DNA from: Gemmobacter sp.
GTDB taxonomy: Bacteria > Pseudomonadota > Alphaproteobacteria > Rhodobacterales > Rhodobacteraceae
Direction: 5' to 3'
Assembly (NCBI RefSeq): GCF_034676705.1
Contig: NZ_JAUCBS010000013.1
Coordinates: 2,584,501 to 2,648,500 of the forward strand
Length of the DNA stretch: 64,000 bases
The notes beneath the pieces are model-generated. The model saw nothing but the letters and a program-made list of their open reading frames with translations, was not told the DNA's origin and made no database searches. The position numbers and the translations under genes are program-made. Numbering within the stretch: the stretch's first letter is position 1; every line of letters begins with the position of its first letter. Below are positions 23,245 to 31,235 of this stretch, piece after piece.

Positions 23245-24898
23245 GGCCACCCGGTTCCGCATTCACCTGCCGGTGGCCAGACCCGCGCCGGCCCCGCCGG
23301 CCAGTTCCCGGTTGCGCCAGCCGGCCGATCCGGCCGATCTGCTGGAACCGCAGGATGACGGCTTCGGCCCCGACATCTTTCCCACCGCCAGCCCCGCCCC
23401 TGTCTCCGGGGCGACGCCGGCGCAGGACATGGCGCCGGATGCCGAAATCGACGCGATCCGCCGCGAGGGGCTGACGGGTCGGCAATTGCGGCTGGCCCGG
23501 CGGATGGCGGAAAAGCACCAGATCCCCGCCACATCGGATTTCGACGCGGTGCGCCAGCTGCGGCGCGCGGGGCTGGATCCGTTCGGCCGCTCCAGCGTGC
23601 TGGACATGGTGACGTCGGCAGGCAACATGGACGGCGGCGGGGGCGAAACCGGCGGATCGCGGGCGCTGGCGCCGGTACCGCAGGATCCGCAGCTGCCGCG
23701 CACCATCAGCCCGGCGCAACTGCCCTCGCCCGAGGTGCGGGCCGAACGCAGCCATGCCAGCGATATCGAACGCATCCAGCGCGACATCGGCCGCCGCCGC
23801 CGGCGCAAGATGCTGCTGCTATGGGCGCGGCTGACAATCTTTGTCGGCCTGCCCACGCTGATTGCCGCGTTCTATTACGCGGTGCTGGCAACGCCCATGT
23901 ATGCCACCCGGTCGGAGTTCGTGATCCAGCAGGCGGAAAGCCCGGCGGCCAGTGGCCTGGGCGGGCTGTTCTCCGGCACACAATTCGCCACCTCGCAGGA
24001 TTCCATCGCGGTGCAGGGCTATCTGCAATCGCGCGATGCCATGCTGCGGCTGGATCAGGCGGTCGGGTTCCGGCGCCATTTCGCCGACCCGTCGGTCGAT
24101 GCGCTGCAACGGCTGGAGGATCCGAAATCCATCGAAGCGGCCTACAAGATCTACAAGAAGAACGTCCTGATCTCGTATGACCAGACCGAAGGCATCATCA
24201 AGCTGGAGGTGTCGGCGCCCAGCCCCGACCTGTCCGCCGCCTGGAGCCGAGAACTGATCAAATATGCCGAGGAACAGGTGAACCACCTGTCCGAACGCCT
24301 GCGCACCGACCAGATGAGCGGGGCGCGCGACAGCTATGACGATGCCGAAGCCAAGCTGCTGGCCTCGCAACGCCGGGTGCTGGAATTGCAGGAAGCCAAC
24401 AAGGTTCTGTCGAGCGAGGTGGAAATCACCCTGCTGTCCAGCCAGATTACCACGCTGGAAACCCAGCTGACCCAGGAACGCCTGGCGCTGGCGCAGATGC
24501 TGTCGAACCCCAACCCGAACCGCGCCCGGGTGGAACCCGTCCAGCGCCGCATCGCCACGCTGGAAGACGAAATCGCCAACCTGCGCGGCCGGCTGACCCA
24601 GGATGGCGCAGGCGGGCGATCGCTGGCCAAGGTGCAGTCGGAACTGCTGGTGGCCCAGGCCGATGTGCAGACGCGCCAGATGCTGCTGACGCAGGCCGCC
24701 CAGCAACTGGAAATCGCCCGGATCGAGGCGAACCGCCAGCAACGCTACCTGTCGCTGGCCGTGGCCCCGGTGGCGCCCGATGTGGCCAGCTATCCGCGCG
24801 CGTTCGAGAATACCACCGTTGCGCTGCTGATCTTTGCCGGGATCTATCTGATGATCGCGCTGACCGCCTCCATCCTGCGCGAACAGGTATCGAACTGA
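23228..24898 (+). CDS. kpsE: Capsule polysaccharide export inner-membrane protein, KpsE/Wzz-like
   Basis: A 556-residue polysaccharide co-polymerase/membrane-fusion protein. Residues 1-195 are a proline-rich, charged cytoplasmic extension containing a helical block (GLTGRQLRLARRMAEKHQ...). A first membrane helix spans about 197-220. A long periplasmic part follows with strong coiled coil around 370-500 (ASQRRVLELQEANKVL, TLETQLTQERLALAQ). A final membrane helix lies near 527-547. The extension makes it longer than E. coli KpsE (about 380). It probably joins the KpsT exporter to the outer-membrane KpsD. A second ATG at 23237 is possible. Confidence 0.85.
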   Translation: MTTMPKATRFRIHLPVARPAPAPPASSRLRQPADPADLLEPQDDGFGPDIFPTASPAPVSGATPAQDMAPDAEIDAIRREGLTGRQLRLARRMAEKHQIPATSDFDAVRQLRRAGLDPFGRSSVLDMVTSAGNMDGGGGETGGSRALAPVPQDPQLPRTISPAQLPSPEVRAERSHASDIERIQRDIGRRRRRKMLLLWARLTIFVGLPTLIAAFYYAVLATPMYATRSEFVIQQAESPAASGLGGLFSGTQFATSQDSIAVQGYLQSRDAMLRLDQAVGFRRHFADPSVDALQRLEDPKSIEAAYKIYKKNVLISYDQTEGIIKLEVSAPSPDLSAAWSRELIKYAEEQVNHLSERLRTDQMSGARDSYDDAEAKLLASQRRVLELQEANKVLSSEVEITLLSSQITTLETQLTQERLALAQMLSNPNPNRARVEPVQRRIATLEDEIANLRGRLTQDGAGGRSLAKVQSELLVAQADVQTRQMLLTQAAQQLEIARIEANRQQRYLSLAVAPVAPDVASYPRAFENTTVALLIFAGIYLMIALTASILREQVSN

Positions 24899-24903
24899 CG
24901 GGG

Positions 24904-24982
24904 AAGCAAGGGGGGCCTTCTGCCCCCCTCTGCGGCGATGCCGCATTCACCCCCCGAGGATATTTGGGTCAGAGCGAATGGG
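24904..24982 (-). repeat. Composite hairpin plus CCAAATATCC element after kpsE
   Basis: Read on the minus strand: CCAAATATCC, a GAATGCGGC...GCCGCAG hairpin, and a GGGGGGCAGAAGGCCCCCC hairpin. This is the same order as the copy at 43806. It lies between kpsE and gapR, which converge. Confidence 0.75.
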
Positions 24983-25003
24983 GAGAGGCAGCTACCCCAC
25001 GCA

Positions 25004-25036
25004 AAAGGGCGGCCCTTGGGGGACCGCCCTGTTTTT
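25004..25036. terminator. Bidirectional terminator between kpsE and gapR
   Basis: The stem AGGGCGG...CCGCCCT is flanked by AAAA on the left and GTTTTT on the right, so it has a U tract in either direction. It stands before the gapR stop. Confidence 0.8.
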
Positions 25037-25052
25037 CGGTGAACGATTGGCC

Positions 25053-25307
25053 TCAGCCCATGCCCAGCGCGGATTTGTACATGTCGAGGATGGCGTCTTC
25101 CTCGGCAATGTCATCGGGTTTGCGCTTGCGCAGGGCGATGACCTTTTTCATCACCTTGGTGTCATAGCCACGCCCCTTGGCCTCGGCGAACAGTTCCTTT
25201 TCCTGTTCGGCGATGTCCTTTTTCTCGGCCGCCAGCTGTTCGGCACGTTCGATGAACTGGCGCAGCTCGTCGGCGGTGACGGCATAGGCATCGGTCGGGT
25301 TGCTCAT
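25053..25307 (-). CDS. gapR: GapR-family DNA-binding protein (DUF2312)
   Basis: An 84-residue coiled-coil protein of the DUF2312/UPF0335 family. The Caulobacter member GapR binds overtwisted, AT-rich DNA as a tetramer clamp and aids topoisomerases. The features match: two charged helices (ELRQFIERAEQLAAEKKDIAEQ), the lysine-rich GYDTKVMKKVIALRKRK and the acidic end EEDAILDMYKSALGM. It is stand-alone between convergent and divergent neighbours. Confidence 0.9.
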   Translation of the reverse strand: MSNPTDAYAVTADELRQFIERAEQLAAEKKDIAEQEKELFAEAKGRGYDTKVMKKVIALRKRKPDDIAEEDAILDMYKSALGMG

Positions 25308-25432
25308 GTCTGCCTCATGGGATTGGTTTGCCCATCCCTACCGCCGGGCGCGGGGGCGTTCAAGGCGCCTTGCCCCGGACCGGCGGACAAGGGTAGATCG
25401 CAGGCATTCGGGATAGGGGAAAGGGGCTTGGG

Positions 25433-25648
25433 ATGACGGCGCTGATCTGGATCGGGGCGGCGATGACGGGGGTCGGGCTGGCAGGGATCATCTGGTGCAT
25501 CGTCACCGTGGCGCGGGCGCGCAAGGCGGGGCTGGACGATGCCGGGATCCGCACCGTGCTGCGCCGCGTGGTGGCGGTGAACCTGGGCGCCTTTGCGCTG
25601 TCGGCGCTGGGTCTGGGGGCGGTGGTGGCCGGGCTGCTGCTGGGCTGA
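25433..25648 (+). CDS. Small two-helix membrane protein
   Basis: A 71-residue protein with hydrophobic segments at about 4-25 and 48-70 joined by a charged loop (ARARKAGLDDAGIRTVLRRV). No family is recognised. ATG 25433 is preceded by GGGG-rich sequence. It is divergent from gapR and convergent with the fadJ-type gene. Confidence 0.65.
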   Translation: MTALIWIGAAMTGVGLAGIIWCIVTVARARKAGLDDAGIRTVLRRVVAVNLGAFALSALGLGAVVAGLLLG

Positions 25649-25651
25649 ACC

Positions 25652-25718
25652 GCGCCCGCGCGCTTTGCGCGGGCGCCAGGCCTAAAGCCTTGGGTCGCCC
25701 GTTTCGGGCGGCCCAAGG
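25652..25718. terminator. Two adjacent hairpins between convergent genes
   Basis: The first stem is GCGCCCGCGC/GCGCGGGCGC (25652-25676). The second pairs CCTTGGGTCGCCCG with CGGGCGGCCCAAGG around TTT (25688-25718). Neither has a strong T tract. They lie in the 80-base gap between the small membrane protein gene and the fadJ-type gene. Confidence 0.55.
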
Positions 25719-25728
25719 GTGCGGGAGA

Positions 25729-27816
25729 TCACCCCTCGTTCAGGTCGGCAAAGCGGGTTCCGTTCACGATCATCGCATCGAGATTGGGCGCCGGCTGCCA
25801 GAAATCCGGCGCCTGCGTGGCATAGTCCTGCACCGCATTCTTCAATTGCAGGATGCCAAAGCCATCGGCCCAGTGCATCGGCCCGCCTTCCCAGCGCGGG
25901 AAGCCGTAGCCGAACAGCTTCACCACGTCGATGTCGGACGGACGCAGCGCGATGCCTTCGGCAAGGATCTTGGCGCCTTCGTTCGCCATGGCGACCATCA
26001 GGCGGGTCGCAATCTCGGCATCGGTGAAGCTCTGGGCGGTGATGCCCTTGGCCGCGCGCTCGGCCGCGATGATCGCGGTCACTTCGGGGTCTTCGACCGC
26101 CTTGCGGCCTTCATAGCGATACCAGCCCTTGCCGGTCGACTGGCCAAAGCGCCCCGCCTCGCACAGCCGGTCGGCGACGGCGACATAGCGTTTCGCCGGA
26201 TCGCGGGTGGCGGCCAGCCGCTTGCGCCGCGCCCAGGCGATTTGCAGGCCCGCCATGTCCGATACCTCGAACGGCCCCAGCGGCATGCCGAAGGCGCGCA
26301 TCGCGCGGTCGACCTGGGCCGGCGTCGCGCCATCTTCGATCAGGTATTCGGCGACCTGACGATAGGCGGTCAGGATGCGGTTGCCGATGAACCCGTCGCA
26401 GACGCCGGACCGCACCGCGACCTTGCCCAGCTTTTTCGCCAGCGCCAGCCCCGTGGCCACCGCATCGGGGACCGTCGCCTTGCCCACCACGATTTCCAGC
26501 AGCCGCATCACATGGGCGGGCGAGAAGAAGTGCAGCCCCACCACATCCCCGGGCCGCGAGGTGACGGCGGCCAGCGCATCGACATCCAGATACGAGGTGT
26601 TGGTGGCCAGCACCGCGCCGGGCTTCAGCACCGCATCAAGACCGCGCAGCACATCGGCCTTGACGTCGAAATCCTCGAACACCGCTTCGATGGCCAGATC
26701 GGCCTCGGCCAGTTGCGCCATGTCCATGACGCCCGACAGCCGCGCCCAGTCGGCCTCGCGCTGTGCAGGCGACATGCGGCCCTTTTCCACCGCGCCTTCC
26801 TGCAACTTGGCGATACGCTCCAGCCCGCGGGCCAGCCCTTCGCGGTCGCGGTCCATCAGCGAGACGCGGTAGCCGGCCGAGAGGCAGGCATAGGCGATGC
26901 CCGCGCCCATCAACCCGCCACCGACCACGGCGATATGGGTCAGGGGGCGGGCGGCCACCTTGGCCTCGGGCATCTTGGCGGCGCGGCGTTCCGAGAAGAA
27001 GGCATGGCGCAGGCCCGCCGCCTCGGGCGAGGCGACGAGTTCCTGGAACGCCTCGCGTTCGAACTTCAGGCCCTGGTCAAAGGGCAGGAGCAGCGCCGCC
27101 TCGACGCAATCGACAATGCGGCGTGGCCCGGGCAGGCGGTTCGTTGCCTGCGCCTTGCGGGCGGCGGCCACCGCGCCTTCGTAGGCCACGGCATCGCGCA
27201 TGCCGTCGCGGCGGTCGCGGGTGGGGCGCGGGGCGGCGCCTTCGGCGATCAGACGGCGGGCCAGCGCCAGGGCGGCGCCCGGCAGATCATCCTCGACCAC
27301 CTCGTCCAGCAGGCCCATGGCCAACGCCCTGGCGGCCGAGACCGGCTTGCCGGAAATCATCATGTCCAGCGCCTGTTCGGCGCCGATCAGCCGCGGGGTG
27401 CGCTGGGTGCCGCCGGCGCCGGGCAGGATACCCAGCGTCACTTCGGGCAGGCCCACCTTGGCCGAGGCCAGCGCGATGCGCCAATGCGCCGACAGCGCCA
27501 CCTCGAACCCGCCGCCAAGGGCGGTGCCGTGCAGCGCGGCGACGACCGGCTTGGGGCTGGCCTCGATGCGGTTGCAGACCTCGGGCAGCCAGGGATCGAC
27601 CGGGGGCTTGCCGAATTCGGAAATGTCGGCGCCGGCCGGAAAGGTGCGCCCATCGGCCCGGATCACGATGGCCTTGACGCCATCATCGGCCACCGCCGCC
27701 GCCAGCCCGTCGGCCAGCCCGGCCCGCACCGCCAGCCCCAGCGCGTTCACGGGCGGGCTGTCGATCACCAGCACCGCAACCTCGCCCTCGCGTTCCAGAC
27801 GCACTGCTTCCGCCAT
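25729..27816 (-). CDS. fadJ: Multifunctional enoyl-CoA hydratase/3-hydroxyacyl-CoA dehydrogenase
   Basis: The 695-residue beta-oxidation protein joins an N-terminal crotonase domain (about 1-190; GGGFEVALSAHWRIA, LPEVTLGILPGAGGTQ) to a 3-hydroxyacyl-CoA dehydrogenase. The dehydrogenase has NAD-binding VVGGGLMGAGIAYACLSAGY near residue 295 and GLHFFSPAHVM near 430, and two C-terminal helical domains follow. It hydrates trans-2-enoyl-CoA and oxidises the hydroxyacyl-CoA in the cytoplasm. Length and order match FadJ/PaaZ-independent bacterial MFE-1 proteins. No thiolase is adjacent. AGGAGG precedes ATG 27816. Confidence 0.92.
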   Translation of the reverse strand: MAEAVRLEREGEVAVLVIDSPPVNALGLAVRAGLADGLAAAVADDGVKAIVIRADGRTFPAGADISEFGKPPVDPWLPEVCNRIEASPKPVVAALHGTALGGGFEVALSAHWRIALASAKVGLPEVTLGILPGAGGTQRTPRLIGAEQALDMMISGKPVSAARALAMGLLDEVVEDDLPGAALALARRLIAEGAAPRPTRDRRDGMRDAVAYEGAVAAARKAQATNRLPGPRRIVDCVEAALLLPFDQGLKFEREAFQELVASPEAAGLRHAFFSERRAAKMPEAKVAARPLTHIAVVGGGLMGAGIAYACLSAGYRVSLMDRDREGLARGLERIAKLQEGAVEKGRMSPAQREADWARLSGVMDMAQLAEADLAIEAVFEDFDVKADVLRGLDAVLKPGAVLATNTSYLDVDALAAVTSRPGDVVGLHFFSPAHVMRLLEIVVGKATVPDAVATGLALAKKLGKVAVRSGVCDGFIGNRILTAYRQVAEYLIEDGATPAQVDRAMRAFGMPLGPFEVSDMAGLQIAWARRKRLAATRDPAKRYVAVADRLCEAGRFGQSTGKGWYRYEGRKAVEDPEVTAIIAAERAAKGITAQSFTDAEIATRLMVAMANEGAKILAEGIALRPSDIDVVKLFGYGFPRWEGGPMHWADGFGILQLKNAVQDYATQAPDFWQPAPNLDAMIVNGTRFADLNEG

Positions 27817-27889
27817 CCCCCGGCCTCCTGTCTAAAGTTCCGGGCATTAACAGGCCCCGGGGGGGCTTTGGCAAGACCGGCTGCGCCAG

Positions 27890-28081
27890 TTACACAGGCA
27901 TGTTGTCGAACAGGTCGTCCAGCGTCTCGTCGGCAATATCCGGCTCGGCCGAGGCGGGCAGCACCTGCGACAGTGCCTCCAGTTCCGCCAGCAGCACACG
28001 CAGCGCCGGATCGTCATGAGACAGGCGGGCGGCCTGGTGGGCAAGCGTGGCCATGCGGTGGGTCAGCTCCTGTGGGGTCAT
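27890..28081 (-). CDS. Small acidic hypothetical protein
   Basis: A 63-residue soluble, strongly acidic protein (ends ADETLDDLFDNMPV) with a central amphipathic helix. No family is recognised. GGAGG precedes the ATG. It follows the DksA/TraR gene by 25 bases on the same strand and is probably co-transcribed with it. Confidence 0.6.
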   Translation of the reverse strand: MTPQELTHRMATLAHQAARLSHDDPALRVLLAELEALSQVLPASAEPDIADETLDDLFDNMPV

Positions 28082-28106
28082 CGGGATTTCCTCCCCGGTT
28101 GTGCGC

Positions 28107-28424
28107 CTAGGGCGCGCAGTTGCGGCAGAACGGCGTGTGCGGCAGCGTATCCAGACGTTCGGGCGCGATTTCCGCCCCGCAGGTCATGCACCAGCCATAT
28201 TCGCCCTGGTCGATCCGTTGCAGCGCGGCTTCGATCTGGCGGATCTCGTGCAGTCCCGAGGTGCCCATGCCTTCCAGTACCTCGTCGGTTTCGCGTTCGG
28301 TCGCCAGATCCTCCCAGTCCTTCGACTGGTGGGAATCGAGTTCCTGGTCGATCTTGACCAGCCGCGCCTTCAGATCGGCCAAGCGGGCCTCCAGCCCGGA
28401 CTTGCGGTCGGCAATCGTGGTCAT
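28107..28424 (-). CDS. DksA/TraR-family zinc-finger protein
   Basis: A 105-residue protein with an N-terminal coiled coil and a C-terminal C4 zinc finger (CMTCG...FCRNC). It contains the family's GEYGWCMTCG block. DksA/TraR proteins enter the secondary channel of RNA polymerase. The short coiled coil resembles small DksA paralogues rather than canonical 150-residue DksA. A class II FNR-type promoter lies upstream (28448-28489), suggesting induction at low oxygen. Confidence 0.85.
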   Translation of the reverse strand: MTTIADRKSGLEARLADLKARLVKIDQELDSHQSKDWEDLATERETDEVLEGMGTSGLHEIRQIEAALQRIDQGEYGWCMTCGAEIAPERLDTLPHTPFCRNCAP

Positions 28425-28447
28425 CGCGCTCTCCTTCTCCTGGCGCT

Positions 28448-28489
28448 ATTATGGCAGTATGCGGCTGCCCTGACCTTGATGCAGGTCAA
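28448..28489 (-). promoter_or_regulatory. Class II FNR-dependent promoter for the DksA/TraR gene
   Basis: On the minus strand TTGAC-CTGC-ATCAA (28476-28489) matches the FNR/FnrL consensus TTGAT-N4-ATCAA at nine of ten positions. CATAAT at 28448-28453 is a good -10. With a start site near 28441 the box is centred at -41.5, the classical class II position. Confidence 0.6.
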
Positions 28490-28507
28490 GCATTCGTGAC
28501 CCGGCAT

Positions 28508-28548
28508 CATATTCAATTCTTGAAATATATGCCGAAGATGCCCATATT
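28508..28548 (+). promoter_or_regulatory. Sulfide-operon promoter with overlapping ATTC/GAAA dyad
   Basis: TTGAAA (28520-28525) and CATATT (28543-28548) are spaced by 17 bases and point to the persulfide dioxygenase gene. An imperfect dyad ATATTCAATTCTTGAAATAT overlaps the -35. It resembles the ATTC-N8-GAAT operator of BigR/SqrR repressors but has N7 and GAAA instead. No ArsR-type regulator gene is adjacent. Confidence 0.6.
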
Positions 28549-28578
28549 GCCGCAAACGCAACCAAAAGGCCCAGGACG

Positions 28579-29442
28579 ATGACCCCGAAGATCCATGCCT
28601 TCTTCGACGAGGCGACCAACACCATCACCTATGTCGTGCAGGAACCCCAGGGCCACGCCTGCGCCATTGTCGATTCGGTGCTGGATTTCGACTATGCCTC
28701 GGGCCGCACCGATACCCGGTCAGCCGATGCCGTGGTCGATTTCATCCGCACCGAAGGGCTGGAGGTGGCCTGGATCCTGGAAACCCATGTCCATGCCGAC
28801 CACCTGTCCGCCGCGCCCTATTTGCAGGAACGGCTGGGCGGCAAGATCGGCATCGGCGAAAAGATCACCGTGGTGCAGGACACCTTCGGGAAAATCTTCA
28901 ACGAAGGCACCCGGTTCCAGCGCGACGGCAGCCAGTTCGACCAGCTGTTCAAGGAAGGCGACAGCTTTCACATCGGCCAGCTGCGTGGCGATGTGCTGCA
29001 CACGCCGGGCCATACGCCGGCCTGCCTGACCTATGTGATCGGCGATGCGGCCTTTGTAGGCGACACGCTGTTCATGCCCGATTTCGGCACCGCGCGCTGC
29101 GACTTTCCCGGCGGGTCGGCGGAAACCATGTGGGAGTCGATCCAGAAAATCCTGTCCCTGCCCGACGCGACGCGAATCTTCGTCGGCCATGACTACAAGG
29201 CCGAAGGGCGCGACCAGTATGCCTGGGAAACCACCGTCGGCGCGCAGAAGCGGCTGAACAAGCACATCGGGGCGGGCAAGTCGAAGGAGGATTTCATCCG
29301 CATGCGCACCGAACGCGATGCCCAGCTGTCGATGCCCAGGCTGATCATCCCCTCGCTTCAGATCAACATGCGGGCCGGCCAGATGCCCGAGCCCGAAGAC
29401 AACGGCGTCAGCTATCTGAAAGTGCCGGTCAACGGCCTGTAA
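28579..29442 (+). CDS. blh: Persulfide dioxygenase-like MBL-fold hydrolase (Blh dioxygenase part)
   Basis: A 287-residue metallo-beta-lactamase-fold protein of the ETHE1/Blh type that oxidises glutathione persulfide to sulfite. Metal-site motifs are THVHADHLSA, the His in HTPGHTPACLTY, the Asp in FVGDTLFMPDFG, and FVGHDYKAEGRDQ. In Agrobacterium and Xylella, Blh carries an N-terminal DUF442 sulfurtransferase domain. Here that domain is absent and is encoded as a separate gene at the operon end. PmpA and PmpB follow. Together they form a sulfide-detoxification operon. Confidence 0.87.
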   Translation: MTPKIHAFFDEATNTITYVVQEPQGHACAIVDSVLDFDYASGRTDTRSADAVVDFIRTEGLEVAWILETHVHADHLSAAPYLQERLGGKIGIGEKITVVQDTFGKIFNEGTRFQRDGSQFDQLFKEGDSFHIGQLRGDVLHTPGHTPACLTYVIGDAAFVGDTLFMPDFGTARCDFPGGSAETMWESIQKILSLPDATRIFVGHDYKAEGRDQYAWETTVGAQKRLNKHIGAGKSKEDFIRMRTERDAQLSMPRLIIPSLQINMRAGQMPEPEDNGVSYLKVPVNGL

Positions 29443-29502
29443 CCGCGGATCCTCGGCCGGACGCGCGACCGGCCCCCGCAGCAACGCACAGGAAAACAGG
29501 AC

Positions 29503-29937
29503 ATGATACTAAATCCGACGGACTGGGCCTGGGGCCTGGCCGGGGGCCTGGTCATCGGGCTGGCCGGCGCCGTCTATCTGCTGGTGAACGGCCGCGTCAT
29601 GGGCGCGTCGGGCATTCTGGGCGGTCTGGTGGACCGTTCGGGCTGGGCGACCTGGGGCGAACGGCTGTCGTTCATCGCCGGGCTGGTGCTGGTGCCCGCC
29701 ATGGCCGCAGCGCTGACGGGCGGGGCGGAAACCCATGTCACCGCCAATCCGTGGGTGATCATCGTGGCGGGCCTGCTGGTGGGCCTGGGCACCCGGCTGG
29801 CCAATGGCTGCACATCGGGGCACGGGGTCTGCGGCATCTCGCGGCTGTCGCTGCGGGGGATCGCGGCGACCTTTGCCTATCTGATCGCCGGCGGCGTCAT
29901 CATGGTGGCGGCGCGGCACTGGCTGGGGATCATCTGA
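29503..29937 (+). CDS. pmpA: YeeE/YedE-family sulfur transporter subunit PmpA
   Basis: A 144-residue membrane protein with about four helices and the YeeE/YedE cysteine motif NGCTSGHGVCG. The PmpA-PmpB pair is thought to move sulfur compounds across the inner membrane. The C-terminal stop is one base before the PmpB start, so the two are coupled. Confidence 0.88.
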   Translation: MILNPTDWAWGLAGGLVIGLAGAVYLLVNGRVMGASGILGGLVDRSGWATWGERLSFIAGLVLVPAMAAALTGGAETHVTANPWVIIVAGLLVGLGTRLANGCTSGHGVCGISRLSLRGIAATFAYLIAGGVIMVAARHWLGII

Positions 29938-29938
29938 C

Positions 29939-30373
29939 ATGGCACGCAACCTGTTTGCCGCCCTTGCCGGCGGGCTGTTCGGGCTGGGCCTGCTGCTGTC
30001 GGGCATGACCGACACCACCAAGGTGCAGGGCTGGCTGGATATCTTCGGCGCCTGGGATCCGACGCTGGCCTTCGTGATGGGCGGGGCCATCCTGCCCATG
30101 GCGGTGGCCTGGCGCATTGCGGCGCGACGGCGGGTCGCCGTGCTGGGCACCGCCCTGCCCGGCGCCCCGGTGCAGCAACTGGATGCCCGGCTGATCACCG
30201 GATCGCTGCTGTTCGGGGCAGGCTGGGGGCTGGCGGGCCTGTGCCCGGGACCGGCCATCGCCTCGATCGGTTTCGGCGGCATCGGCGGGCTTGTCTTCCT
30301 GCTGGCGATGATGGCAGGTATGGGGATAGCGCCCGTGTTCGGCACGCGCGTCACCGTGCCCAAGAGTGCCTGA
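29939..30373 (+). CDS. pmpB: YeeE/YedE-family sulfur transporter subunit PmpB
   Basis: This second half of the transporter is also 144 residues and hydrophobic, with the subunit-specific GLCPGPAIASIGFGG near the C terminus. It starts one base after PmpA and is followed after ten bases by the DUF442 gene. Larger YedE proteins correspond to the fused form of PmpA and PmpB. Confidence 0.88.
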   Translation: MARNLFAALAGGLFGLGLLLSGMTDTTKVQGWLDIFGAWDPTLAFVMGGAILPMAVAWRIAARRRVAVLGTALPGAPVQQLDARLITGSLLFGAGWGLAGLCPGPAIASIGFGGIGGLVFLLAMMAGMGIAPVFGTRVTVPKSA

Positions 30374-30383
30374 GGATTACGCC

Positions 30384-30815
30384 ATGGATATTCGCCAGAT
30401 CACCCCCAGCTATGCCGTTTCGCCGCAGATCGACCCGGAGGATCTGCCGGCGATCAAGGCTGCCGGCTTTACCCGCATCATCAACAACCGGCCCGATGCG
30501 GAAATTCCGCCCAGCCACCAGGCCGATGCGATGCAGGCCGCCGCGCTGGCCGCCGGGCTGGACTATGTGATCAACCCGGTGATCGGCGGTTCCATCACCA
30601 TGGCGAACGTCACCGCGCAGGCCGAGGCGATCGCCGGCGCGACCGGCCCGGTCCTGGCCTATTGCGCCAGCGGCAACCGCTCGTCGATCGTCTGGGCGCT
30701 CAGCCAGGCGGGCACCCGCCCGACCGACGAAATCGTCGCCCTGCCCGCGCGCTATGGCTACCAGATGGAAATGTGGCGCGACCAGATCGACGCGCTGGCC
30801 AGCCAGCAGGCCTGA
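30384..30815 (+). CDS. DUF442/TIGR01244-family sulfurtransferase
   Basis: A 143-residue cytoplasmic protein with a phosphatase/rhodanese-like fold. The active-site loop is YCASGNRS, giving Cys-X4-Arg. In other bacteria this domain is the N-terminal part of Blh and transfers sulfane sulfur to thiols; here it is separate. ATG 30384 follows GAGGA by about eight bases. It ends the sulfide operon and converges on the ABM-domain gene. Confidence 0.85.
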   Translation: MDIRQITPSYAVSPQIDPEDLPAIKAAGFTRIINNRPDAEIPPSHQADAMQAAALAAGLDYVINPVIGGSITMANVTAQAEAIAGATGPVLAYCASGNRSSIVWALSQAGTRPTDEIVALPARYGYQMEMWRDQIDALASQQA

Positions 30816-30823
30816 TCGGGGCG

Positions 30824-31120
30824 TTATTTCAAGGCAAGCACGACGGATCCCGACATCGGATCCGTCATCCCCAGCCCGCCGCCCAGATCGGCCAGCGTGT
30901 GGCGGAAACTGTCCAGCGTGGCGATCATCTGCGGCCGGGCGGCGGCCAGTGCCTCGCTGCTGTCCCATTCCGCGATGATGCAATAGCGCCCGTCCGACCC
31001 CGCGATGATATTGGCATGCCGCAGCCCCGGCCAGGCGGCGACCACATTGCGATGGGCATCAAGGAACGCATCCTCCATCCCCGGCTTGACCTTGAAACGC
31101 ACGACGTTGAACGCGGTCAT
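30824..31120 (-). CDS. Antibiotic biosynthesis monooxygenase (ABM) domain protein
   Basis: A 98-residue stand-alone ABM-domain protein of the dimeric alpha/beta barrel type (VVRFKVKPGMEDAFLDAHRN, IIAEWDSSEALAAARPQM). Such proteins range from quinol monooxygenases to haem-binding and signalling proteins, and no catalytic residue can be assigned. It is convergent with the DUF442 gene (eight-base gap). Role unknown. Confidence 0.78.
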   Translation of the reverse strand: MTAFNVVRFKVKPGMEDAFLDAHRNVVAAWPGLRHANIIAGSDGRYCIIAEWDSSEALAAARPQMIATLDSFRHTLADLGGGLGMTDPMSGSVVLALK

Positions 31121-31235
31121 GTCTGCCCCCAGTGTGAAACTTCGGCAAAGACGGCGGCGGCCGGCGGTTGCACGGCCATTGGTTCGGTCAGATTACCACG
31201 GCATCCCCCCGGCCCGCGACTGCCATTTGGGGTGC

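Noticed and set aside
25495..28110. 871-codon + strand frame opposite the fadJ-type gene
   Set aside because: Translation is Gly/His/Arg-rich without domains; the minus strand carries the hydratase/dehydrogenase motifs.
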